Source: an uncultured Sutterellaceae bacterium (GTDB lineage: Bacteria > Pseudomonadota > Gammaproteobacteria > Burkholderiales > Burkholderiaceae_F). From it: DNA of 6,354 nucleotides. The stretch is from NCBI GenBank assembly GCA_947253615.1, contig CAMYAA010000062.1, positions 1-6,354 on the forward strand, written 5' to 3'. Position 1 is the stretch's first letter. The number at the start of each line of letters is the position of its first letter. Shown piece by piece: positions 1-6,121 of this stretch. Made by a program: the position numbers and the translations under genes. The notes below the pieces were generated by a model that saw only the letters and a program-made list of their open reading frames with translations, ran no database searches and had not been told where the DNA came from.

Positions 1-1300
1 TCACGTGAGTGGCTCGGATTTGTCGCTCTCGGCGGTGACTGAACACCTCGTGAGTCTCGGCGCTCAAGTCTATGAGGGTCATGATGCCTCGCACATTGCG
101 GGGGCCGACGTGGTCGTGATTTCCTCGGCGGTCAAAGGCGACAATCCTGAAGTGAAGGCGGCGCGTGAGGCGCACGTTCCTGTCGTGCCTCGTGCGGTGA
201 TGCTCGCTGAGTTAATGCGTTTACGTCAGGGCATTGCCATTGCCGGGGCGCATGGCAAGACCACAACGACTTCGCTCACGACGGCCCTCTTGGCCGCGGG
301 CGGTTTAGATCCGACCTTTGTGATTGGTGGCAAATTAAACAGTGCGGGTTCCAATGCCCGTTTAGGCACCGGGCAATTTATTGTGGCGGAAGCCGACGAG
401 TCAGACGCCTCGTTTTTAAAGCTCACGCCAGTGATGTCGGTGGTGACCAATATTGATGAAGATCATATGGACACCTACGATCACAATTTTGACTTACTCA
501 AACAAGCGTTTGTGGACTTCTTAGAGCGTTTGCCTTTTTATGGGGTCGCGGTGTTGTGTACGGACGATCCTCATGTCCAGAGCATTGTCTCGCGCGTGAC
601 CAAACCCGTGATTCGTTATGGGTTAAACCCCGAAGCGCAGTATCGTGCGGTGGATGTGCGTGCCCAAGGGGCGCAAATGGCCTTTACGATTTTGCGTCCA
701 GAGCATGCGCCCTTACCCGTGGTGCTGAATTTACCCGGGGAGCATAACGTTCGTAATGCGTTAGCCGCGGTAGCGGTCGCCACGCAAGTGGGCGTGAGTG
801 ACGAAGCCATTGAGCAAGGCTTGCGTGAATTTACGGGCGTGGGTCGTCGCTTTACGCGTTATGGTACGTGCCAAGGTCATCGAGGTGCCTTTGAGCTCGT
901 GGATGACTATGGGCATCACCCGCGTGAGATGGCCGCGACGTTAGCGGCGGTGAAGGGTGCCTGGCCGAATTGTCCGATTACGGTGGTTTTCCAACCGCAT
1001 CGTTATACCCGTACGCGTGATTGTTTTGAGGCGTTTGCCCAAGTGCTCTCTGACGTGGATCAAGTGATCCTGATGGACATTTATCCCGCGGGTGAAGCGC
1101 CCATTGAAGGGATTAGCAGTGAGCATTTAGCGCAACGCGTGGAAGCTCTCACGGGGCGCACGGTGGTGAGCACCTCGCTCGAAAAAGTCGTGGACGTCCT
1201 CTACGAGCGCGTTCCTGAGGGCGCCGTCGTGATTACGATGGGGGCGGGCTCCATTGGCCGCATCCCGGCCCAATGCGTCACGCGCATGGGTGTGAAATAA
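1..1300 (+). CDS. murC: UDP-N-acetylmuramate--L-alanine ligase MurC (5' partial)
   Basis: MurC is the cytoplasmic ATP-dependent ligase that joins L-alanine to UDP-MurNAc, the first amino-acid addition in peptidoglycan precursor synthesis. The frame is open from base 2 and shows 432 residues. Counting from the GTG at base 5 as residue 1, the Mur-ligase ATP loop GAHGKTTTT lies at 81-89, the [10 protein letters not shown] metal/ATP segment at 129-138, and [11 protein letters not shown] just after. The C-terminal domain carries [18 protein letters not shown] and a GAGSIGRI motif near the end. Compared with E. coli MurC (491 aa, recalled), the first visible residues match its ISGSD stretch near residue 46, so about 44 N-terminal residues including the UDP-binding GIGGAGM loop lie upstream of the window. 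The GTG at base 5 is therefore an internal valine codon. The stop is TAA, and ddlB follows 57 nt later, consistent with one transcript. Identity is certain; only the start is unknown. Confidence 0.97.
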   Translation, partial: HVSGSDLSLSAVTEHLVSLGAQVYEGHDASHIAGADVVVISSAVKGDNPEVKAAREAHVPVVPRAVMLAELMRLRQGIAIAGAHGKTTTTSLTTALLAAGGLDPTFVIGGKLNSAGSNARLGTGQFIVAEADESDASFLKLTPVMSVVTNIDEDHMDTYDHNFDLLKQAFVDFLERLPFYGVAVLCTDDPHVQSIVSRVTKPVIRYGLNPEAQYRAVDVRAQGAQMAFTILRPEHAPLPVVLNLPGEHNVRNALAAVAVATQVGVSDEAIEQGLREFTGVGRRFTRYGTCQGHRGAFELVDDYGHHPREMAATLAAVKGAWPNCPITVVFQPHRYTRTRDCFEAFAQVLSDVDQVILMDIYPAGEAPIEGISSEHLAQRVEALTGRTVVSTSLEKVVDVLYERVPEGAVVITMGAGSIGRIPAQCVTRMGVK

Positions 1301-1301
1301 G

Positions 1302-1324
1302 GGAAGGGGACTGGCTCCTTTTCC
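1302..1324 (+). other. Small stem-loop in the murC-ddlB spacer
   Basis: GGAAGGGG (1302-1309) pairs with CCTTTTCC (1317-1324) around a 7-nt loop. This gives an 8-bp stem with two central G-U pairs, starting one base after the murC stop codon. No U-tract follows (the next bases are ATGAGAATT), so it does not look like an intrinsic terminator. It could protect the murC 3' end or tune ddlB translation, or be chance. The pairing is seen in the sequence; any role is inference. Confidence 0.35.
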
Positions 1325-1345
1325 ATGAGAATTCAAGCAGAAAAA

Positions 1346-1350
1346 AAGAG
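1346..1350 (+). promoter_or_regulatory. Ribosome-binding site deciding the ddlB start
   Basis: AAGAG sits 7 nt before the ATG at 1358. The in-frame ATG at 1352 lies only 1 nt from this purine run, and the in-frame ATG at 1325 has its nearest G-rich stretch (AAGGGG, within a predicted hairpin arm) about 15 nt away. The spacing favours 1358 as the start. Confidence 0.55.
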
Positions 1351-1357
1351 AATGGTT

Positions 1358-2290
1358 ATGTCATTAGGTAAAGTGGTTGTTTTTTTAGGCGGGACGAGCT
1401 CAGAGCGTGAAGTCTCCTTAATGAGTGGGTCGGGCGTGATTCGTGCCCTCGAAAGTTTAGGGGTCGATGTGACGCCCTTTGATCCGAAAACCACCTCGTT
1501 GTCGACGTTAGAGGCCGGTCAATTTGACCGTGCCTTCATTGCCTTACATGGCAAGTTAGGCGAAGACGGGACGATTCAAGGGGTATTGAACTATTTGAAT
1601 TTACCCTATACGGGCCCCGGGGTTTTGGCCTGTGCGGTCGCGATGAATAAAGAGCTCACCAAAACGGTGTGGCGCGCTGCGGGCATTCCGGTGCCTCGTG
1701 GGGTGTTGTTGACGCCAAACGCGTCGGAAAAAGAGCTTCAAGCGGCGATTGACGACTTGGGCGCGACGGGGTTAGTGGTGAAGCCCGCCTGTGACGGCTC
1801 TTCCATTGGGGTGAGTAAGTTAAGTCAACCGGTGAGCGTTGGGCGTTTGCGCGCGGCCCTGATTGAAGCGGCCTCCAAAGGCGATAGCGTTTTGGTGGAA
1901 GAGTATATTCACGGGCGTGAGTTCACGGTCGCTGTGATTGATGGTAAAGCCTTACCGGTGATTGAAATTAAAGCGCCCGATGGGGAGTATGATTTCCAGA
2001 ACAAGTACTTTGGCGATGCCGTTAAGTATGAGTGTCCCGCGGCGATTGATGAGGCAGCAAGCGCTGAAATCTTGGCCTTGTGCGAGAAGGCCTATCGTGC
2101 ATTAGGGTGTCGTGGTTGGTCGCGTATTGACTTATTGGCGCGCGCGGACGGCACGTTGGCGCTCTTAGAAATTAACACCTCGCCCGGGATGACGGAACAC
2201 TCCTTAGTGCCCATGGCAGCGCGTGCGATCGGGATGGACTATCCCGCCTTGTGCGCAGAAGTGTTGCGTCTCGCGAAAACGGACTATTAA
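1358..2290 (+). CDS. ddlB: D-alanine--D-alanine ligase Ddl
   Basis: This ATP-grasp ligase makes the D-Ala-D-Ala dipeptide that MurF adds to the muropeptide stem, in the cytoplasm. The protein is 310 aa, close to the 306 of E. coli DdlB. In order: the N-terminal GGTSSEREVSL with the binding Glu16, ALHGKLGEDGTIQG at 62-75, the ATP-grasp strand VVKPACDGSSIGVSK at 140-154, the EEYIHGREFTVAV segment near 181-193, the omega loop with Tyr217 (YDFQNKYF), RIDLL with Asp258, and EINTSPGMTEHS at 271-282 with Glu271, Asn273 and Ser282. These residues match E. coli Glu15, Tyr216, Asp257, Glu270, Asn272 and Ser281 with a constant shift of one. The Tyr in the omega loop argues for D-Ala-D-Ala rather than D-Ala-D-Lac specificity. 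I chose the ATG at 1358 because it has the best spaced AAGAG and gives the family's usual N-terminus; in-frame ATGs at 1325 and 1352 are alternatives adding 11 or 2 residues. It sits between murC and ftsQ, as usual in dcw clusters. Confidence 0.96.
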   Translation: MSLGKVVVFLGGTSSEREVSLMSGSGVIRALESLGVDVTPFDPKTTSLSTLEAGQFDRAFIALHGKLGEDGTIQGVLNYLNLPYTGPGVLACAVAMNKELTKTVWRAAGIPVPRGVLLTPNASEKELQAAIDDLGATGLVVKPACDGSSIGVSKLSQPVSVGRLRAALIEAASKGDSVLVEEYIHGREFTVAVIDGKALPVIEIKAPDGEYDFQNKYFGDAVKYECPAAIDEAASAEILALCEKAYRALGCRGWSRIDLLARADGTLALLEINTSPGMTEHSLVPMAARAIGMDYPALCAEVLRLAKTDY

Positions 2291-2319
2291 TGGCCTTTTG
2301 AGACGACGAGGAGAGTCCC

Positions 2320-3216
2320 ATGGGATATTGGCACTCAGAACCGGCCCCCGAGAATCGGGTTCGGCGAGACAATAAGTCGCGCAGCAGTGCTCGTGTATGG
2401 TTACGAGTCTTCGGCGCGCTTATTCTCGTGGGTTTACTCGTCGCGATGGTCCTCGGGCTTTATCTCGGGCGTGAATGGGCTAAACGTGAGCCGTTTTTCA
2501 ATTTTGCGTCGGTGCGGATTGTGACCCCGAATGCTTTAGTGCCCACGAATCGTGTACAAGCGGCGGTGCAATCGAGCTTAGATGGCAATTATTTATTTGC
2601 GAACTTGGATCGTGTGCGTGATTCGGTGGAAGCGGTCCCTTGGGTGAAGCGTGCTGAGGTTCGTCGATTGTGGCCCAATACGCTTGAAGTCAGTTTTGAG
2701 CCCTATCGAGCGTTAGCGTTATACGAAGATGGTCGACTCGTGAGTAAAGAAGGGGTGCTCTTTAGTGCGGACCCTGCGGAGCGTGGCCCCAATGCGCCGT
2801 TTTTACCGCGCTTTTATGGGGCGGCGGATCAAATTGCGAAAGTGACCGAGTACTATGAGCGTTTTCAAGCGACGTTGGCGCCCCTTAAAGTGCAGGTGAC
2901 GGATATTAACTATTCGGACCGTGGCAGTTGGTCCCTGGTGATGTCGGGGCCGGATATTCCGCCCACGAAAGTTGAATTAGGGCAAGAACGCACCGGGGAG
3001 TCGGTCAATGATCGTCTCGCCGATGTGGTGGCTTCTTATAATAAAGTGAGGGCGATGCTCTACGGGCCTCCGGGTCGTATTGATGCGCGTTATGTGCAGG
3101 CTTTTGCGGTGACGTTACCCAATTTAAAGGCGGTTGAAGCCTGGAAAAAGCGGGGAGCGACTTCGAGTGATTCAGCCGCGCCTCACCCCTCGAGCTCACC
3201 AAACGCCAAACCCTAA
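2320..3216 (+). CDS. ftsQ: Cell division protein FtsQ
   Basis: FtsQ is a single-pass inner-membrane protein that, with FtsB and FtsL, connects the cytoplasmic ring to the periplasmic septal peptidoglycan synthases. The protein has 298 aa. Residues 1-25 are basic and cytoplasmic, 26-50 form a hydrophobic membrane segment (VWLRVFGALILVGLL onward), and the rest is periplasmic. A POTRA domain spans about 61-130 (FASVRIVTPNALVP onward, then VPWVKRAEVRRLWPNTLEV at 106-124, the most conserved FtsQ block). The following FtsQ domain includes LPRFYG (162-167) and ends with IDARYVQAFAVTLP at 254-267, matching the YVDLRY...AV strand that pairs with FtsB in E. coli. A Ser/Pro/Ala-rich tail of about 20 residues follows and is probably disordered. 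The start has AGGAG at 2309-2313, 6 nt upstream, and lies 29 nt after ddlB. No alternative identity seems plausible. Confidence 0.95.
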   Translation: MGYWHSEPAPENRVRRDNKSRSSARVWLRVFGALILVGLLVAMVLGLYLGREWAKREPFFNFASVRIVTPNALVPTNRVQAAVQSSLDGNYLFANLDRVRDSVEAVPWVKRAEVRRLWPNTLEVSFEPYRALALYEDGRLVSKEGVLFSADPAERGPNAPFLPRFYGAADQIAKVTEYYERFQATLAPLKVQVTDINYSDRGSWSLVMSGPDIPPTKVELGQERTGESVNDRLADVVASYNKVRAMLYGPPGRIDARYVQAFAVTLPNLKAVEAWKKRGATSSDSAAPHPSSSPNAKP

Positions 3217-3250
3217 CTTTAACCCTAACCCCAATTGAAATGATGAGTCT

Positions 3251-4528
3251 ATGACGGACAGTTCTGATTATTTAGTAGGTCTTGATATTGGATCTTCGCA
3301 AGTCACCTGCATTGTGGGGCGCATTGTGGAGGTCGGGCCTGATGCGGTCGATCCTGAAACGGGTGGAGTCAAAGGTGAGGATACGCAAGGGCGTGTGATT
3401 CGTGTGCACAGTATGTCGCGTCGCACCTCGAGTGGGATTAGCAAAGGGGTGATCGTTGACATTGATGCCGTCGTGAAGACGATTAAAGAAGTCGTCACGG
3501 ATGTTGAGCGTCATTTACCGTTCAAGATTGAGCACGTGGTGGCCTCCATTGGTGGGGGTTCTTTACGCTCGTTACCTTGTGTGGGCAATTGGCAAGTCAC
3601 GAATAATGAAGTGCAAGAAAGTGACAAGCAAAAGGCGGAAGCCTCGGCCTTGATGCATGCCAAAAAAGAAAATCAAGATTTGATCAAATTGTTTGTTCAG
3701 TACTGGGAGTGTGGGGACACGGTGACGCACACCTCACCCGTGGGGATGTCCGCGACGAATTTGACCGTGCATTGTTTAGCGGTCTACGGGTCGGTAAAAA
3801 ACGCTGAAAACATGAAGCGATGCATTCAGCGTACGGGGCTCACGGTGGATAAATTCTTACCGCACCCTTGGGCGAGTGCCATTGCGGTTTTAACGCCCAC
3901 GGAAAAACTTTGTGGGACGCTCGTGATTGATTTAGGGGCGCAGACGACTTCGCTCTCGATCATGCATGAACACGTGTTGATTTATACGAGTGTCTTACCC
4001 TATGGGGCGGAGTATTTCTCGCGCGATTTGGCGATGGTCTGTGGGCTCTCGCTCAATGATGCTGAGAAATTAAAGGTGACCTCGGGGCACTGTTTGCCCG
4101 AAAAGATTGGGCCCGATGAGATCGTCACGACGGGGCCGAGTACGCAGCGATCGAACCGCATTTTCCCGCGTCAGTTATTAGCGCGAACGCTCAATGCGCG
4201 TGCGATGGAGTTTTTCGGTTTGTATCGAAAGACGCTCGAGGACGCAGACGTCCTCTCGAGTGTGCACAATATTGTGTTAACGGGGGGTGGCTCCAAACTG
4301 CTCGGGATTTTGCAGATTATTCGCCAAGTCTTCCCGAACGTGCCGGTACGCATTGGTCGACCGAGAAACGTGGAGCCTGAAGTCCCGCGCAGTGAGGAAA
4401 ATGCCGTTTGTTTAGGGCTTTTGCTCAATCCGTTTTATGATTTAACGGAACCCGAAAATCATGAAAAACAAAAACAACGTCGCCTTTTACCGAAATCGCT
4501 CGTTAATTTTTTCTGTGGGGAAAATTAA
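3251..4528 (+). CDS. ftsA: Cell division protein FtsA (divergent)
   Basis: FtsA is an actin-family protein that tethers FtsZ filaments to the inner membrane and recruits later division proteins. The protein has 425 aa, a normal length. It shows phosphate-1 (VGLDIGSSQV, 9-18), GISKGVIVDI (62-71), a region in the place of the 1C domain (about 95-180, including SPVGMSA), LVIDLGAQTTSLSI (224-237) in the place of phosphate-2, and the adenosine motif VLTGGGSKLLGI (342-353). The C-terminal 15 residues (RLLPKSLVNFFCGEN) resemble the amphipathic membrane-targeting helix of the family. Oddities: phosphate-2 normally reads D-x-G-G-G-T-x-D, but here it is DLGAQTTS, with Gln and Ser at key places, and about 20 acidic and Gly-rich residues are inserted near 27-48. 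The start has only a weak purine stretch (GATGAG, 3242-3247). Position between ftsQ and ftsZ and the C-terminal helix make the identity secure despite the divergence. Whether ATP binding is normal cannot be told from sequence. Confidence 0.95.
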   Translation: MTDSSDYLVGLDIGSSQVTCIVGRIVEVGPDAVDPETGGVKGEDTQGRVIRVHSMSRRTSSGISKGVIVDIDAVVKTIKEVVTDVERHLPFKIEHVVASIGGGSLRSLPCVGNWQVTNNEVQESDKQKAEASALMHAKKENQDLIKLFVQYWECGDTVTHTSPVGMSATNLTVHCLAVYGSVKNAENMKRCIQRTGLTVDKFLPHPWASAIAVLTPTEKLCGTLVIDLGAQTTSLSIMHEHVLIYTSVLPYGAEYFSRDLAMVCGLSLNDAEKLKVTSGHCLPEKIGPDEIVTTGPSTQRSNRIFPRQLLARTLNARAMEFFGLYRKTLEDADVLSSVHNIVLTGGGSKLLGILQIIRQVFPNVPVRIGRPRNVEPEVPRSEENAVCLGLLLNPFYDLTEPENHEKQKQRRLLPKSLVNFFCGEN

Positions 4529-4569
4529 TGCGCACGCAAGTTTGCCCTTCGGTTGATAACGGTAACGTG

Positions 4570-4579
4570 CACTTAAGTG
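4570..4579. repeat. 10-bp perfect palindrome upstream of ftsZ
   Basis: CACTTAAGTG reads the same on both strands. It overlaps a second palindrome, GTGCAC (4567-4572), and ends 2 nt before the TAGAAT hexamer. A dimeric regulator could bind here, but a 10-bp palindrome alone is weak evidence and may be chance. Confidence 0.3.
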
Positions 4580-4601
4580 TGTAGAATGTAAAGGTTTAGA
4601 G

Positions 4602-4617
4602 GCATTTTTTAAAATGC
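4602..4617. repeat. AT-rich inverted repeat upstream of ftsZ
   Basis: GCATTTT (4602-4608) and AAAATGC (4611-4617) are perfect inverted arms separated by TT. The match extends to GAG/CTC outside if one G is bulged. As RNA it would form a stem of about 6 bp with a 4-nt loop. It lacks a following U-tract, so a terminator for ftsA is not supported. It contains the promoter-like TAAAAT, so it could be an operator or a promoter element. Confidence 0.4.
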
Positions 4618-4628
4618 TCAGGGCGGGC

Positions 4629-4713
4629 TAATTAAAAAATTTCTTTTGAGGCAATAACAACGCCAGTGTGTGCCATAAAAGGGCTTGCCTCCCATGGTTA
4701 ATTATTTTTGAGG
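4629..4713 (+). repeat. Imperfect direct repeat containing the ftsZ Shine-Dalgarno
   Basis: TAATTA at 4629-4634 followed by TTTTGAGG at 4644-4651 recurs as TAATTA at 4699-4704 followed by TTTTGAGG at 4706-4713. The second copy provides the ftsZ ribosome-binding site. The TTTTGAGG elements are 62 nt apart and both are followed by an ATAA. The first copy has no start codon at proper distance. It may be a leftover of a local duplication or a decoy site; coincidence in AT-rich DNA is possible. Confidence 0.3.
4710..4713 (+). promoter_or_regulatory. ftsZ ribosome-binding site
   Basis: GAGG lies 6 nt before the ftsZ ATG at 4720, a normal spacing. It fixes the start and agrees with the protein beginning shortly before the conserved IKVIGVGG strand. 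Confidence 0.7.
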
Positions 4714-4719
4714 TTATAA

Positions 4720-6045
4720 ATGTCTTATAAGATTCTGGAAGATCTAGATCCTGAAACCACCATGATCAAGGTGATTGGCGTGGGTGGTTGTGGTGGCAAT
4801 GCCGTCGAGCACATGATTGCCAATGGATCGCAGGGCATTGAATTTATTGCCGCGAACACGGACCGTCAAGCTTTACAGCACTCCCGCGCTCATATGACGA
4901 TTCAGTTAGGTTCCACGGGGTTAGGGGCTGGTGCTAAGCCTGAAGTGGGGGCTGAAGCGGCTTTAGAAAAGCGTGAACAGATTCAAGACGCCATTCGTGA
5001 TGCGGACTTGTTATTTATTACGGCCGGGATGGGTGGCGGTACTGGGACGGGTGCGGCCCCGGTGATTGCGGAAATTGCTCGTGAAATGGGCATTTTGACC
5101 GTCGCGGTTGTGACGCGTCCGTTTAGTTTTGAAGGCAAGCGTCGTCAAGACGTGGCTCAAGAAGGGATTGAAAAACTTCGTGAGCATGTGGATTCGATGT
5201 TAGTGATTCTTAACGAAAAGTTGGAATGCATTGATCCCGAAGCGACGATGAAGCAGTGTTATCAGATGAGTAACGACGTGCTCTATCGTGCTTGTGTGGG
5301 GATTGCCGACATTATTCACTGCCCGGGCTATGTGAACCTTGACTTTAATGACTTGAAGACGGTCATGATGATTAAGGGCTCGGCCATTATTGGGGTGGCC
5401 TCGGCCTCGGGTCCGGATCGTGCGACGAAGGCCGCGGAAGCCGCCATTGCGTGTCCGTTGTTAGAAGGCCGCAATTTGGATGGGGCTCGTGGTTTATTGG
5501 TGTACTTCATTGCTGACGAAAGTATTCGTATGGATGAAGTGCGCAAGTCGATGAACATTTTCAACACGTTTGTCTCGGGTGATGCCCAAGTGATTTGGGG
5601 CTCGGCAGTGAATCCAGAAATGGGTGACGAGTTGAGCATCACGATTGTGTTGACCGGGATGGACGAAGCGCCCGAACCGATGAAGACGCCCGATATTAAT
5701 TGGGGTGAAGTCTTGAATAAGAAGTCGAGCGGGACGAGTAACGCGGGTCATGTCAATACGTTGATGCCTTCGATTTCGGCCGAGCGCGATGCCAAGCCGA
5801 GCGAAGCGCCCGTGAGTGAAGCCTCGAGCGAAGAGGTCAAGACGAACGCGACGGACGACGAAGCGTTAGTCGCGATTGAACCAGCAGCGAGCGAACCTGA
5901 AGAAGCTGCGGCACCTGAGGTTGAAGTGCCCAATTTTGCCAAAGACGCGCAAGAAGCGAGTGCCGTTCCTCAGTTTAAGCCGGCGCCCGAGCCTAAGAGT
6001 GTCTCGAAGACGGAAATTAAATTGCCGGACTTTTTGAAGCACTAA
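4720..6045 (+). CDS. ftsZ: Cell division GTPase FtsZ
   Basis: FtsZ is the tubulin-like GTPase whose filaments form the cytoplasmic division ring, anchored by FtsA and, where present, ZipA. The protein has 441 aa. The GTP-binding domain begins with [16 protein letters not shown] (16-31), then NTDRQAL (46-52), the tubulin signature GGGTGTG (105-111) within [14 protein letters not shown], and FEGKRR (137-142). The T7 catalytic loop NLDFNDLK (206-213) has Asn206, Asp208 and Asp211, matching E. coli Asn207, Asp209 and Asp212, so GTP hydrolysis at the subunit interface should work. The C-terminal subdomain runs to about 313. A long acidic linker of about 115 residues rich in Ala, Glu and Ser follows, then the conserved C-terminal peptide (KLPDFLKH, 434-441) that binds FtsA. 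Odd points: the usual IPND loop reads ILNE (163-166), and there are six cysteines although E. coli FtsZ has none. The GAGG at 4710 fixes the start. Confidence 0.97.
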   Translation: MSYKILEDLDPETTMIKVIGVGGCGGNAVEHMIANGSQGIEFIAANTDRQALQHSRAHMTIQLGSTGLGAGAKPEVGAEAALEKREQIQDAIRDADLLFITAGMGGGTGTGAAPVIAEIAREMGILTVAVVTRPFSFEGKRRQDVAQEGIEKLREHVDSMLVILNEKLECIDPEATMKQCYQMSNDVLYRACVGIADIIHCPGYVNLDFNDLKTVMMIKGSAIIGVASASGPDRATKAAEAAIACPLLEGRNLDGARGLLVYFIADESIRMDEVRKSMNIFNTFVSGDAQVIWGSAVNPEMGDELSITIVLTGMDEAPEPMKTPDINWGEVLNKKSSGTSNAGHVNTLMPSISAERDAKPSEAPVSEASSEEVKTNATDDEALVAIEPAASEPEEAAAPEVEVPNFAKDAQEASAVPQFKPAPEPKSVSKTEIKLPDFLKH

Positions 6046-6060
6046 ACCCTGAGGGAAAGG

Positions 6061-6082
6061 GGGTTCAAGGGGACTTGAACCC
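6061..6082 (+). terminator. Stem-loop between ftsZ and lpxC, possible terminator or attenuator
   Basis: GGGTTCAAG (6061-6069) pairs perfectly with CTTGAACCC (6074-6082) around a GGGA tetraloop, starting 15 nt after the ftsZ stop. The following bases GCTCTTTGGGG give only a poor U-tract, so termination would be partial at best. Its place between a division gene and the lipid A gene suits a partial terminator or an RNA-stability element. The hairpin is plain in the sequence; the function is inferred. Confidence 0.5.
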
Positions 6083-6121
6083 GCTCTTTGGGGTATTACG
6101 ATGAGAAGTTAAAAAAGATTT

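Larger units (their letters stand above)
4529..4719 (+). promoter_or_regulatory. AT-rich ftsA-ftsZ intergenic leader
   Basis: This 191-nt non-coding gap is clearly richer in A and T than the flanking genes and is the longest gap in the window. It holds two inverted repeats and an imperfect repeat of the ftsZ ribosome-binding region, listed separately. Promoter-like hexamers exist (TTGATA at 4553-4558, TAGAAT at 4582-4587, TAAAAT at 4610-4615, and an extended -10-like TGCCATAAA at 4671-4679), but none pairs with a good partner at 16-18 bp spacing. I infer at least one ftsZ promoter here, since ftsZ commonly has its own, but I cannot assign it. No convincing ORF is present. Confidence 0.5.

Noticed and set aside
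5..7. GTG as a murC start codon
   Set aside because: The preceding codon is open and the first residues align with the middle of the MurC N-terminal domain, so the gene begins upstream of the window.
1325..1357. ATG at 1325 as the ddlB start
   Set aside because: It adds 11 lysine- and arginine-rich residues not seen in the family and has poorly placed ribosome-binding bases; 1358 fits better. It is not excluded.
3207..3232. Telomere-like CCCTAA repeats at the end of ftsQ
   Set aside because: Only two full units with irregular spacing, partly coding; chance in a bacterial chromosome.
4553..4587. TTGATA/TAGAAT as a sigma-70 promoter for ftsZ
   Set aside because: The hexamers are 23 bp apart, too far for a normal spacer, so the pair was not called as a promoter.
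4694..4711. Five-codon frame (MVNYF) just before ftsZ
   Set aside because: No Shine-Dalgarno, and it overlaps the ftsZ ribosome-binding site; most likely random.
5328..5642. A 104-codon open frame on the - strand inside ftsZ
   Set aside because: It lies wholly within a well supported gene on the other strand, has no recognisable motif, and resembles other antisense frames produced by codon bias.
6060..6083. GGTTCAAG resembling a tRNA T-arm
   Set aside because: The arms pair with each other as a plain hairpin and there is no acceptor, D or anticodon arm around it.
6101..6112. Three-codon frame (MRS) before lpxC
   Set aside because: Too short and without a ribosome-binding site; no regulatory codon content such as repeated amino acids.
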